A stretch of 64,000 nt of DNA from Panax quinquefolius (GCA_020205615.1 CM035171.1:11158160-11222159); one strand, 5' to 3'. Shown: positions 9,350-21,832, counted from the first letter of the stretch. A program made the numbers and translations. The notes: a model not told the origin generated them from the letters alone.

Positions 9350-12101
9350 TGTAAGACCCCGAAATTTTTTTTAAATAAAAAGGAATTTCCTTTATTTATT
9401 ATTTTAAAATAGTAAGGGTTGATTTGATTAATGTGGATAGTAAAGGGTTAAATACGCAAATATTTCAAAATAAGCAAGTGGTTATAAAATATTCATTTTT
9501 GTTTGGGAATATTCGTTTGGTCGTGGAATATTAAATCGCTTTCAGAATATTCGTTTGGTCGTAGAATATTCGTGATTGTTGAGGGAATATTAAATCGATT
9601 TGACAAGTAGCGACCAATGTGTGGGCCCCATAACGGAAAGCGATTGGATGAGGAAAACGACAAAGTTTGGGTGGTTATAAATAATAGCAGTAGTTATTAC
9701 CAATTAAGACCGTAGTTATTCACAGATTAAGACTGTTGGAATATCCGGTGGTTAAAATACTGATGTCTGGCATGGTGGTTGACAAAGAAGCATTGCGGAT
9801 TACAAGTATTGTTGAATTATTGATCCTTACGTAAAGGCACTACTCAATAATTATTACGGTGAGTTCTCGTTCAATAGTTTATTTTATTGATTCAATAATT
9901 GCTGCGTTGGTATTTTATATTATTGATGTTTCAATAATTGTCTTTGACAAAAGATTTCCCATTATCGGATCAATAATTCATATTATTTGAATAATATTAT
10001 TAGATAACATTATTGGCAATGTCTAGAAAGTTACATCTAAGGAGAGGTTTGGTCACCTAATTGCGTGCCAAGAAGGAGAGATCCTTATCGAAAGCCCCTC
10101 TTCCAGGGAAAACTGGTTGTTATAAATGTGATTACGTAATATTATTTGTGAATAATTAATTATTGATTCATATGATAAGGAAATATTTATTTTATATGAA
10201 TATAAATGATGGATTTATTTATGTGGTTATTAATGAAGGAATTAATGTTGAGGTGTTTTATCAAGTATTTTATCTGATTGGAGGTATTAAAATCAAATCG
10301 AGGGTTTTGAGATATATTGCGGAGGTTATAATTTTAATCCAAACCGTTGGATCGTTGTAATTTTTGGATATGTTATACATATATAAGTTGAGTATATGTC
10401 CACAAATTTTGAACCGTTAAAATGCACGAATGATTTGTTGTGAATTTTAAGAGGTGTCGGATTAGGAGAAAGTAGGGTTATAATTGATTTTGGTGGAAAA
10501 TTCTAGAATTGAGTGGACCCCACTTGTGGTTGGTGAAGAAATGTGCTGAATTTTATTTCAAATGTGGTGGGTGGCAATAGTAGCGAGGTAAAGCCATCAG
10601 TAAAGAAGTCAAGTCCGCTTCGCTTCAGAGCTAACATTTTCCTATAAATAGAGGGCTAAGTTAGAATTGAAAATCACACCGTAAACAAAGTTTTCTCTCT
10701 TTCTCTCTATATTATTGAGCGTATTTTGTGAGTATTTAGATACTTTGAGAGTTCTTTATTGTCAAGACAAGTTTCATTCAAAGATCACTTTCGACCTTTC
10801 CTTCTCAAGTAATCGATTCTTTGAGGTAGTGGATGTTATTTTCTTCTCAAATGATATTAATTCTTCAATATCATTATCTTTGAAATATTGGTTGGTACTT
10901 TTTATCAAATTTGGAACTTTTTCATGTCTGGGGTTATTATATTCATGAGTTATTATTCACGAGTTACTATTCATGAAGTTACTATTCACGATTACTATTC
11001 ACGAAAGTACTATTCATAAGCGTGAAGATGTTTTTTTGTGGAATTTCTATCTTTGGGTGTCTGAGTTACTATTCACGATATTCAAGACTATTCACGATAT
11101 CTCAAGACTATTCACGATATACTAAGACTATTCATAGAAAAATGAAAATTTTTTTTTCGTCTAAAATATCTATTCGGATACTAGCTTTGATTGTATCCAT
11201 GTTTTGATCATTCTTGAATTTTACTTCACTATGATTATTTATGAAGTATTTTGAACTCCGGATTGTTTAAAGTACGAATCCATAATATTTGTCATTTTGT
11301 TTCTTTGGATTCGTTTTTTAAATATTTTCATCATCCTCGGTCTTAAATGATGATATTATTGAATATCTTTGGCCAGTAGTGCAAAGATGAATGATTTTGA
11401 AGAATATCTTTGGCTCAGTAGTAAAGATGAGCAGTGTTTAAATGAATATGACCGATCGATGAATATCTTTGGCCTTTAGTGCAAAGATGAACAGTGTTGA
11501 GATGAACATGACCGATTGATGAATATCTTTGGCCCGTAGTGCAAAGATGAATATTTGATTTGAGATGAATATTGATTGATGTTCTGAGGATAAAATATTG
11601 ATGATGGATCGTTAAATTCATAGATTATAGTAGATTTCATTCTCTACGTAACTCTTCTATGAATTATTATTTCCATGCGAATATTGATCTGAAACTTGTT
11701 ATTCGTTGTATTCTATCGATTTTTTCCTGTTGGAGACTAACGATAAATTGTTGTATATTATCTTAGTCATAACATTCTTTATTGGGCTAGTTGAGCTCAC
11801 CCTTTTCCTTGTTGTTCCATTTTTCTTCTCAGGAGGCGAGAATGTAGCGAGTACTACTTAGTGGGGTATGGAATGAAGGTTCTAGAGAGAGTTGTTTAGT
11901 AGTCCTCACCATTATTGTAAAATAATGTATCAATAAATGTGATGAGGATTTATTTGAGTATAGATATTGTCTAGAAGATAATATTTGTATTCAAACTCAT
12001 AGTTTTACTGTGGTAATAATAAAGTTGTAGTTATTTCTGTACCATGTATTTGGCGACTCAGAATGGGTTGGATGGAATGGACCTATTTTGGGGTCGTCAC
12101 A
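9350..12101 (+). mobile_element. Solo LTR-A (+) nested in the LTR-B element
   Basis: 2752 bp, TGTAAGACCCC...GGTCGTCACA, flanked by a perfect 5-bp duplication taaag (9345-9349 and 12102-12106). No gag or pol of its own is attached, so it is a solo LTR left by LTR-LTR recombination. It contains the TATA box, gtgaatagtaac repeats (10945-11140) and three to four copies of the roughly 60-bp ctttggcc-gtagtgcaaagatga unit (11365-11580). Confidence 0.88.
10643..10650 (+). promoter_or_regulatory. TATA box of solo LTR-A
   Basis: TATAAATA in cctataaatagagggc, conserved in all LTR-A copies. A pyrimidine-rich tctctctttctctc tract lies about 45 bp downstream. Confidence 0.65.
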
Positions 12102-12106
12102 TAAAG

Positions 12107-12440
12107 AGCCCTGATCCTTTCATTGTTGACTTCCTTGTGTGAAATGCACCGAAGCCAGACTTTCTGTAGGCGACGTCGTGACTGAAGATGGCAAGTTGAT
12201 AGGTCTCGTTGTGAGGTCTTTATCTGTGTTAAGGGATAGAAGTCACAGTTGGTATTAATGTGACGTACTATCCAAGTCTTGGACGAGAGTAATAGTTTTG
12301 AATGATATTTCTATCATTAATAAATTTCTTGGCGTATTCTTGAAGACTTCCTAGCCTACCCTAGAACGTGAAATTGAATTTTGTATTGACCCCAGTACAA
12401 AAACCCATTTCTTAAACCCTCAAATATTTCTTCAACTAAA
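12107..12440 (+). pseudogene. pol remnant: start of RT joined to an RNase H scrap
   Basis: 12255-12410 aligns with the RT-proximal sequence at 50440-50560 (lead-in to the EREIEFCID segment). It then jumps directly to aatatttcttcaactaaaagg, which matches the KYFFTQK codons of RNase H. The RT fingers, palm and most of RNase H are deleted. The first 150 bp do not match the other copies. Confidence 0.6.
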
Positions 12441-13590
12441 AGGATCTGTTTACGTGGATTATGATGAAAGTCATAATAAAAGTATAGAACTGATGAAAAT
12501 CATAGGTATATGAAGTATTAGTAAGTTTTAAGATGAGTTATGTTGGTTAGTATGTGAAAACATGAAAGTTTCTTAGAAATCACAAAGAGTTGAAAATCGA
12601 TTTTGGTGAAAAACGTAATATGAAATTCAATTGACCATATCTCCTATTATATTTTGAATTTTTGAGTGTGGTCAAGTCCTAGAGTTAGATCTATGAGTTA
12701 CCTAACTAATCCAAGTGGAATTACTGGAAAAGGTGTTGTTGATTTTTGTGTGGACTGATTTTAGCAAAGGAGTGCAAAGCTGCAAAACCAAAAAGTGCTG
12801 CCATGATTTTAGAGGGCCTGTTTCGACCACTTAAATTATGAGAAAATTCTAGCCTTTTGGGACACGAAAGTATATGGTATAAAGTACCTCCTGTCCAAAA
12901 AATGAGCTCATTCGACTTAAAATGAGCAAGTTATGACTATTTCAATATTTAGGTTTTTTCCGAGCGAAAATGCTATAACTTAGGAGTTCTATAACTCTCA
13001 CGACCATAAAATTTAAACTGGAAGCTCACGTTAACATGTGTAAGGTCCTGCCAAGATTTGAGAATTTTTGGAGTTAAACTTGAGGTAGCTAATTTCTTAA
13101 GGAATTAATTAGAAATTGATTTTTGAAAAATAGTAAATGAATTTTAAAATTCGAGAAAAATATATTTTCATTATGGGACTATATTATGCTAAAACCCAGA
13201 AAAGAAATATTTTTGGAACTGATTTTGTTTTTTTTCATGAAAATAGTTTAATTCTGAACATATGAGTTAAATATGTTATGTGAAGTAACAAAGTTGAAAA
13301 TAGGATTTTATGGCTAGAGAATCCTATATAGAATATATGCATATTTTTTGATGAGGATTTGATAATTGGTGGTGATATCTTATGAGTATGGCAATTTTGA
13401 ATGATTAAATGCATTATATGGTAAAAGCGTAAATAATTGAGATAAATTGTTTATAAATTTAAGAAGTGATTAAAATATTGTTATAATATTAATGATATTA
13501 GATTATGAGATTATTAAGTGATTGATAACATGGGGATATTCTTGAATCTCGGATAAATTATATTATAAATGTTTAATATTTATCCTTTAT
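12441..13590 (+). other. Unassigned repeat-like block inside the element
   Basis: About 1.15 kb without a meaningful ORF and unlike LTR-A or LTR-B. Its character (long AT-rich text with phrases such as ttttgggacacgaaag and gctataactta) resembles the LTR of another plant gypsy family. I see no second copy in the window and no clear ends. Confidence 0.35.
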
Positions 13591-14654
13591 CTCATTTGAT
13601 TGATTCTTTATATCATTATCCTCATGTTTATATTATGTTGAAAGTCATCGTGTGGCTCAGAAGTGCATAGATGGACTTGGTATGATTATGATCGGGATTG
13701 TTTCGGGTATAATCATAACCGTAATTGAAAACACGATTATCTTTGGCAGTAGTGCATGGATAATTTGTGGTCGTGATACTAATGAATACATGATTATCTT
13801 TCGGTAGTAGTGCATGGATAATTTGTGGTCGTGATACTAATGAATACACGATTATCTTTGGTAGTAGTGCATGGATAATTTGTGGTCGTGATACTAATGA
13901 ATACACGATTATCTTTGGTCAGTAGTGCATGGATAATTTGTGGTCGTGATACTAATGAATACACGATTATCTTTGGCCATAGTAGTGCATGGATAATTTG
14001 TGGTCGTGATCTAATGAATACACGATTATCTTTGGCCGTAGTGCATGGATAATTTGTGGTCGGATACTTAATGAATACACGATTATCTTTGGTCAGTAGT
14101 GCATGGATAATTTGTGGTCGTGATACTAATGAATACACGATTATCTTCGGGTAGTAGGCATGGATAATTTGTGGTCGTGATACTAATGAATACGATTATC
14201 TTTGGCCGTAGTGCATGGATAATTTATGGTCGGTAATCTTAATGAATACACGATTATCTTTGGTAGTAGTGCATGGATAATTCGTGGTCGTGATACTAAT
14301 GAATATCATTGGCACGTAGTGCGGGGATGATTCGATGATATGGATTAATTATTGATTTGAGTCTCAAAGAATGAAATATTAATTCATGGATGTGGTAAAA
14401 GTCATCTTTGGTCAGTAGTAGACTTGGTATGATTATGACCAAGGATTATTCGGTATAATCACGATCAAAAGAAAACACGAATATCCTTGGCCAATTGGTG
14501 CATGGATAATTCGTGGTCGTGATAATCTTATTAAGTCGCTGCGTCTCAAAGATTATTGGTTTTACAAGGTTGTATATCTTTGGCTGTAGTGCAAAGATGA
14601 ATTGTGAATAAATATCTTTGGCCGGATTGTAAAGATGAATTTAATGTTTTCAAC
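13590..14654 (+). mobile_element. LTR-B-like R/U5 fragment carrying an expanded minisatellite
   Basis: The start (catcctcatgtttatattatgttg) matches 47745-47765 of the LTR-B at 45927. The flanks of the array (ttggtatgattatgac, gtgcgggg-tgattcgatgat) match the same LTR downstream. The only large difference is amplification of one short unit. Confidence 0.65.
13735..14310 (+). repeat. 58-bp tandem minisatellite, about ten copies
   Basis: The unit runs gaatacacgattatctttgg...gtagtgcatggataatttgtggtcgtgatactaat. Copies start near 13732, 13790, 13845, 13903, 13961, 14018, 14075, 14133, 14190 and 14248. About 45 bp of each unit is nearly invariant. The ggcc(c)agtag segment differs in almost every copy. 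LTR-B copies elsewhere have only one or two such units. Confidence 0.9.
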
Positions 14655-14744
14655 GATAAAGGTATTCAAGGTATCCTCACCTCTTTATCATACCGTGCGT
14701 ACTTACCTCTAATTTCGAGGGTGAAATTCCATAAGGAGGGAGAT
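14655..14744 (+). other. pol 3' tail and polypurine tract
   Basis: ttcaaggtatcctcacctcttta corresponds to the last codons of pol at 53350. ataaggagggagat then runs straight into the 3' LTR at 14745. The purine run at 14733-14741 is the plus-strand primer site. Confidence 0.75.
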
Positions 14745-17514
14745 TGTGAGACCCCAGATTTTATCAATAAAGATTTAAATTTTGTTGAAATAATTTTTAA
14801 TATTATGGTGTGAATTTAAGATAATATTATAGTTGTGGGTAGTATTTATAAATTTTGCAAAAAGTATGCAAGTTGTTATAAAATATTCGTTTGGTCTGGG
14901 AATATTCTTTTTGTGGGGAATATTAAAGACGACGGCTCAATCATTAGTGGACCCCACAACGGAAGTATTTGTCGTGAGTTAGAAAATGACAAAATTATCA
15001 TTCTATAAAAATAATAATAATTGAGAGGTGTTATCGTTAAAACTATTGAACTACCCGGTAGTAAAAATACGATGAATACGTAGTTGTAGATAGAAGTATT
15101 ACGATATTGATTATTGATCTTTACGTGAGAAGTCACTTCACCTACGCTCAATTATTCTTATAGTAATCACGATCATATCTCTTATATTATTGATTCAATT
15201 ATTGTCACAGATCATCTCGTATAATATGTTATAGTATTAAATCAATAATTGAGGCAACAAGTTATAAATGATTAATAATTGTTGAAAGATTAAATATGTG
15301 TTGATTAAAAATAAAATGATTTGTGGTAATATTTATTCAATCCTTGATGTATATAAAGAGTGCATTATGAGACATTTGTGGTAAGTTTAATTATTTTATG
15401 GAAATATATGTCATCATCTAAGAGTCTCTTCGTCAATAGTAATTACTTTCGTCAATAGTAATTACCTTTGTGAATAGTAATTATCTTCGTCGATAAGTAA
15501 TTACCTTCGTCAATAGTAATTACCTTTGTGAATAAGTAATTATCTTTGTCGATAGTAATTACCTTCATCGATAGTAATTACCTTTGTGAATAGTAATTAC
15601 CCTTCAATAATAGTAATTACCTTTACCAACGAACCACTTGTCGTTTCACATTACAGCGGCCGAACCACTTGTCGTTTCACATTACAAAGGCCGAACCACT
15701 TATCGTTTCACATTACAAAGGCCGAACCACTTGTCGTTTTTCACATTACAAAGGCCAAACCACTTTTCTTTTCACATCACGGTCGTCAAGCCACTTGCGC
15801 TTTTCACATGGCGGTCTTAAGTTTAGAAATCTTCTATAAATAGAGGCCTAGTGCTTTATTATTTTCACGAATTCTTTGAAACTCTAGAGAGAAACTATAG
15901 AGAGAAAGAAGAAAAGTATTCTCGCTACTTCACCTCGCCAATATTCAGGTTCTTCTAAGGTAGGGAATATTATTTGTTGTAATTCAGTAAAGGGTGTTAT
16001 TCTTTCTTATTCATGATGAGAAGCTGTTGTTATTCCATTGCTTATTATTCTATTGGAATAACCTGTAAAAGTGGTATACCCTATACATAACCTGTATACG
16101 CGGCATACCCTATACTTGGTGAAATCCTTATATTATTCCATTCTTATTCATTCTGTTGGAATAACTTCAGATCTGCGGAATCCCCTATACTTGGTGATCT
16201 CCTTCATTATTCCATTCTTTATTATTCTCATTGGAATATCCTCGTGCGTGTATTTTACAGGACTGGTTCCATTATTTATTATTCGCATTTATTATTACAT
16301 TGGAATATCCATCGTCATGTGTGTTTCACACCAGGACACTGGTTCCATTGTTTATTATTCAACATTTATTATTACATTGGATCATCTCGCTTCGGTGTGA
16401 ATTTCACCGACCGGTTCCGTTATTATTATTCTCATTGGAATAACTTTTATCATGCCAAGAAACCGCATGCATGGTGATTTCTTTTGTTATTCCATTCTTT
16501 ATTATACTCGGTTGGTTAAATCTTTGACTTCTATACTCCATGAAATTAGTGGAATATCCTTGATATTTCAAGGCTTCATCCAAAGATCTTTTCATGGAAA
16601 TATTCTTCCGATCATTCTTGAATTTTTTACTCACAAAACAGTATCATTTTGACAATTTGGACGTTAATAATTCTCGGATAAAATAATTCTTGAACTTGTT
16701 TTATTGAATTATTATGTCATTGTCATCATCCTCATGTTATATTATGTTATCTTCTACTACGTGTATAGATGAACTTAGTATGATTATGACTGAGGATCAT
16801 TGGTATAATCATGGCTTGTTATAAATGATGTGATAAAAGTCCTCGGTGGCATTGTAATGCGTTGATGGATAATTTTTGGTATGATTATGACCGGGGGTGA
16901 TTCGGTATAGTCATGACCATTGATAATTTGATGAATATCCTTGGCCAGTAGTAGTGCGGGGTGATTCGATGATGTGGATTATTTATTAAAGTCGAGTCTC
17001 AAATTTATAATGTTGATGAAAAACCTTTTAAAACCTAAAAGATAGTAGACTTTATTCTCTACTTGACTCTTTTAATGGATTGCTTATTCCATTGCGAGTT
17101 AAACTTGTTGTCTATTGTATTTTATCGGTTTCACTTTCGTCAAGGCTAATGATAAATTATTCGCATTATCTTAGTCATAATATTTCTCATCGGGCTAGTT
17201 GAGCTCACCCTTTCTTTCACCGTTTCTCTGTGAAATGAGAAACATAGCCTGGACGAAGTCAGTGGGAACGGAGTAATGGTCCGGAGGATAGCATTAGTAG
17301 TCCTCACTATTCTCGTGAAATAGTGTGATAATAGTAGTAATGAGGACTCCTTTCGAGTTTGTATAATATCTAGTAGACAATATTTGTATTCAAACTCACG
17401 CTTTATGTCGTATTGTATACCTACGCTTATATTAGTAAGTTGTATTTGAATTTATGTACCATGTAAGTGGCGACCCAAGATGGGTGACGATACCTAATTT
17501 TGGGCGGCGCCACA
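14745..17514 (+). mobile_element. LTR-B, 3' LTR
   Basis: TGTGAGACCCC...GGCGCCACA, 2770 bp, near-identical to 4787-7560 with scattered 1-4 bp indels. TATAAATA at 15835-15842; U3 arrays at 15430-15620 and 15625-15800; R repeats at 16020-16450. It is followed by cttat, the diverged target duplication. Confidence 0.87.
15835..15842 (+). promoter_or_regulatory. TATA box of 3' LTR-B
   Basis: Same ctataaatagaggcc context as at 5892. In a 3' LTR it could drive read-through into 17515 and beyond. Confidence 0.6.
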
Positions 17515-18310
17515 CTTATACCGATATTACGATCGTAAAATCGATATTTTGAGGTAAGGGATATTATCTTCTTCTTAAATGATATTTTCTTCAATATCAT
17601 TATGCCAAATATTGGTATAAACTTTTATCAAATTTAGAACGTTTTGTGTTTGAGTTACTTATTCACGATATCAAGACTATTCACGATATCTGACTATTTA
17701 CTGAATCTACTGCACTATTCACCGAAAAATAAATTTTTTTCTTTTTGTCCAAGTTATCTATTATGGTTACTATCTTTGATCAGATCCATGTTTTGATCAT
17801 TATTTTGAATTTCGCTTCAAAATTGGTTATTTTGAATATTATTGAACTTAGATAAACCGTAATGTCTGAATCCTTAATATTTGATTTGTTATCTCACCGG
17901 ATTCGCTTTTTTTTAAAATATTTTTATCATCCTCGGTCCTAAATGATTATATTATCGAATATCTTCGCCCAGTAGCAAAATGAATGATTAATCGATGAAT
18001 ATTTTTGGCCAGAGTGTAAAAGATGAGCAGTGTTGAGATGAACATGACTAATTTGGTGATATACAAATGAATATCTTTGGCTGTAGTGCAAAGATGAATA
18101 TTGATTAAAGATGTATATTGATTGTTGTTCTGAGGATAAAATGATGATGAACTTTTAAATCTTAGAAGATAGTAGAACTCATTCTCTACTGACTCTTCTA
18201 ATGGTTTTTCATTGCTTTCACCGCATTGTTGATCTAAAACTTGTTGTCTATTATATTTTATCGATTTTTTTTTCATTGAAGACTAACGATAATTTATCAG
18301 ATATTATCTT
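17515..18310 (+). mobile_element. LTR-A fragment (+), continuation of 4591-4786
   Basis: Resumes the LTR-A text where 4786 stopped (gattttgaggta-ggatattatctt corresponds to 10810-10850). It runs through the gaatagtaac-like and ctttggc-gtagtgcaaagatga repeats to atattatctt, where the minus solo LTR-B is inserted. Confidence 0.8.
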
Positions 18311-20924
18311 TGTGACGCCCCCAAAATTAGGTATACATCACCCATCTTGGGTCGCCACTTACATGGTACGTAATTTAAATACAACTTCTTAACATAACTG
18401 CTGTGGTACAATATCTGACATAAATCGTGAGTTTAAATACAAATATCGTCTACTAGATATTATACAAACTCAAAAAGGAGTCCTCATTACAATTATTATC
18501 ACACTATTTCACGAGAATAGTGAGGACTACTAATGCTATCTTCAGACCATCACTGCTTCCCCGACTCGTCTCAAATTTATATTCTCATTTCAAGAAGAAA
18601 GCGGTGAAAGAAAGGGTGAGCTCAACTAGCCAAAGAAGAAATATTATGACTAAGATAATGCGTAATAAATTATCAATAGTCTTCAACAATGTTAAACCGA
18701 TAAAATACAATAGACAACCGCTTTAATCAAATGAATATACGCAATCCATTAAAAGAGTCAAGTAGAAAATAAAGTCTACTATCTTTTAGGTTTTAAAAGG
18801 TTTTTCATCATTATTATATTTGAGACTCGAATTTTAATAAATATTCCACATCATCGAATCACCCCTCGCACTACTACCAAGGATATTCTTTAAGATCACC
18901 ACCACAATTATTCACGCATCACGGGCCAAGAATATTTGTGTATTCATTAATGGTCATGATCATGCCAACAATCGTCCATCAATGCACTACTACCATCGAG
19001 GATTTTTACCACATCATTTGTAACATTACTACCATGATTACACCGAATAGTCTCTCAGTCATAATCATACCAAGTCCATCTACGCACTACTGTGCCATGA
19101 TGACTTTAAAAAATATAAACATGAGGATGATGACAATGATATAAGAATTCAATAAAACAAGTTCAAGAATTATTTTATCCAGAATTATTAAAGTCCAAAT
19201 TATCAACATGATCTTTTTTTGTAGAGTAAAATTCAAGAATGATCGTAAGAATATTTTCATGAAAAGATATTGGATGAAACGCAAATATCAAGGATATTCC
19301 ACTAATTTCATGGAGTATAAGTCAAAGTTTTAACCAACTGGGTATAATAAAGAATGGAATAACAAAAGAAATCACCATGCATGCGATAGATCGCATGCAT
19401 GTGTTATTCCAACAGAATAATAAAGAACGGAACTGTGTCGTGAAATTCACAATCGGCTGGATGTTCCAATGTAATAATAAAGATGGAACTGCATCCGTGT
19501 AAAACACGAGATAGGATATTCCAAGAGAATAATAAAGATTTTAACCAGTCCGGTGTAAAACACATGCATGCAGAGGATGTTCCAACAGAATAATAAAGAG
19601 CGGAACCAGTGTGGTGTAAAACACACGCATGTGATGTTCCAACAGAATAATAATAAAGACGGAACCGTGTCAAGGTGTAAAACACATGCATGAGGATGTT
19701 CCAACAGAATAATAGAAGAATGTCACCAAGTATAGGGTAAACCACTTATACAAAAGTTATTCCAATGTAATAATAAGCAATGGAATAACAAATGCTTTTC
19801 TTCTTGAATAAGAAAGAATAACACCCCTTACATTTGGTAGGAGATTGAATATCGCGCAGCAGCAGTAAGAACAAAATACTCTTCTTCTCTCTCTTATTCT
19901 CTCTATACTTTTCTCTCTATAGCTTGAATGAATTCGTGAAAATAATGAAGCCTCAGGCCTCTATTTATAGAAGATTTCTATTTGCTTTAAAGCACCCGCG
20001 TGTGAAAAGGCAAGTGGCTTGGCGACTAATGATGTGAAAAGAAAAGTGGTTTGACGCCGTCAGAATGTGAAACGACAAGTGGTTCGACACGTAATGTGAA
20101 ACGACAAGTGGTTCGGACGCTCAGAATGTGAAACGACAAGTGGTTCGACGTCCGGTAAAGGTAATTATTACTATTAACGAAGGTAAATACTATTCACAAG
20201 GGTAATTACTATCGATGAAGGTAATTACTATCGACGAAGGTAAATACTATTCACAAGGGTAATTACTATCGACGAAGGTAATTACTATCGACGAAGAGAC
20301 TCTTAGATGATGACATATGAGCCCCCATAAAATAATCAAACTTACCACAAATCATTTTTTCATCAACACATATTTAATCTTTCAACAATTATTAATCATT
20401 TATAACTTTGTCGTTCTCAATTATTGATTTAATACTATAACATATTATACATTTGATAACGTGACAATAATTAAATCAATAATATAAGAGATATGATGAA
20501 GAATTATCGTAGAATAATTGAGCATAATGAAATGACTTCTCACGTAAAGATCAATAATCAATACCTTAGTGTCTTCTTGTCGCAATTCACGCCAGACATC
20601 GCATACTTTTACCAACGGGTAGTTCAACAGCTTTTAAGCTGTAACACCTCCGCCAAGTTATTTTTATAAAATGTTTTGTCGTTTTCTCAATCCGATAATA
20701 ATTACATTCATGGGGTCCACCAATGATTGAGCTATTGTATTTAATATTCTCTAACAAAAAAAGAATATTCCCACCAAACGAATATTTTATAACAACTTGC
20801 ATACTTTACAAAATTTATAAATATTACCCACAACTATAACATTATATCAAATTTATTCCATAATATTCAAAAATAATATTTATAGAAAAAATTCATCTTT
20901 ATTTATAAAAGCTGGGGTCTTACA
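18311..20924 (-). mobile_element. Solo LTR-B (-) inserted in LTR-A
   Basis: 2614 bp. On the minus strand it reads TGTAAGACCCC...GGGGGCGTCACA. A perfect 5-bp duplication atctt flanks it (18306-18310 and 20925-20929), and the interrupted LTR-A continues with agtcataatattc. TATA box at 19969-19962, R repeats 19760-19400, U3 arrays 20035-20290. No internal coding region is present. Confidence 0.9.
19962..19969 (-). promoter_or_regulatory. TATA box of solo LTR-B (-)
   Basis: TATAAATA on the minus strand within the conserved ctataaatagaggcctgagg context. Confidence 0.6.
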
Positions 20925-21210
20925 ATCTTAGTCATAATATTCTTTACTGGGCTAGTTGAGTTCACCCTTTTCCTTTTTGTTCCATTTTTCTCAGGAGGTG
21001 GTAACATGGCGAAACTAGTCGGAAAGACGAATTGATGGTTCTAGAAAGATATTTTAGCAGTCCTCACTATTTCTGTAAAATAGTGTTTGAATAATTGTAA
21101 TGAGGACTTATTTAAGTGTGAATATTGTCTAGAAGATAATATTTATATTTAAACTCACAGAGATGTTATTCGTAGATTTTATTTACAATTGTATTATGAA
21201 GTTATAGTTT
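20925..21210 (+). mobile_element. LTR-A fragment (+), U5 end part
   Basis: Matches the U5 of the solo LTR-A from atcttagtcataacattc (11760) to about 12010, including the gggctagttgag and aggactta-ttgag landmarks. The last roughly 80 bp of a normal LTR-A, including the gggg-cgtcaca terminus, cannot be found. The left nest therefore fades into low-copy DNA here. Confidence 0.7.
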
Positions 21211-21609
21211 ATTTTCTCAGATTACGATTCGATTTAATTCAAAATGAATATCAGATATATACTTATTTTTGGCGTATGTGGTGTTAGTATGATAAAGTAT
21301 TAGTAGTATGCTCTTTTACAAGGAAGAAAAAAAATGTGGAGTTATATATCGTACGTACTGAGATGACAATCTGTCTGTCATCTTTGTCTACTTACGTTAA
21401 TTAGTTTTGTCTCTTGTTTTATTGTGTCTCGAACGTTAAAAGTAAAAAAACCATTTGCCAATTAAAACAAATAATAATGTTAAGAGTAGATATCAAATTT
21501 AGAGACTACTATATTTGGCATATAAAATTGTGTCAATCCCAAATTAAAAGATAATTTGTTACCTTTTATTTTCACCTCAAGTTTGATAAAAATATTTAGA
21601 AAAAAATTT
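21211..21609. other. AT-rich non-coding DNA
   Basis: No ORF, no recognisable repeat and no RNA gene seen between the LTR remnant and the first MITE. Confidence 0.5.
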
Positions 21610-21832
21610 GGAGGACCGGAATTTGTGATCGGTCTAGCGACCGGTCATCTCTCGCATATTATTTTTTTTTTTTTCCCTCTTAATTTTTTTATTTTAACTT
21701 AAATTTTTACAAAATTCAATGATATTGAGTTTAGAGTTTAGCGTTTTGAGTTTAGTGTTTTGTGAGTAAAAGAAAGAAAGAAAAAGAAGAAGAGATGACT
21801 AGTTGCTAGATCGGTCACAAATCCCGGTCTCC
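21610..21832. mobile_element. MITE with ~43-bp imperfect terminal inverted repeats
   Basis: The left end ggaggaccggaatttgtgat...ccggtcatctct pairs with the right end, whose reverse complement is ggagaccgggatttgtgacc...ctagtcatctct. The 223-bp body is AT-rich, with a run of degenerate gtttagtgtttt words. No clear target duplication was found, so the superfamily is not assigned. Confidence 0.65.

Larger units (their letters stand above)
4787..17514 (+). mobile_element. Tekay-like Ty3/gypsy element with two LTR-B copies, internally rearranged
   Basis: Both LTRs (4787-7560 and 14745-17514) start TGTGAGACCCCAG and match closely along their length. A primer binding site follows the first LTR, and a polypurine tract (aaggaggga) precedes the second. 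The insertion duplicated tttat (4782-4786), read as cttat at 17515-17519. It split an LTR-A copy whose halves are at 4591-4786 and 17515 onward. The internal region keeps gag and protease, then a nested solo LTR-A, then pol scraps, an unrelated block and a minisatellite. Most of RT to integrase is gone, so the copy cannot be autonomous. Confidence 0.85.

Noticed and set aside
13735..14310. Regular repeat array that might be read as a CRISPR array
   Set aside because: The units are contiguous 58-bp copies without unique spacers, and the genome is a plant.
1..21210. RIP-like or deamination decay as cause of the broken gypsy frames
   Set aside because: The differences are mostly short indels at particular motifs rather than C-to-T transitions.
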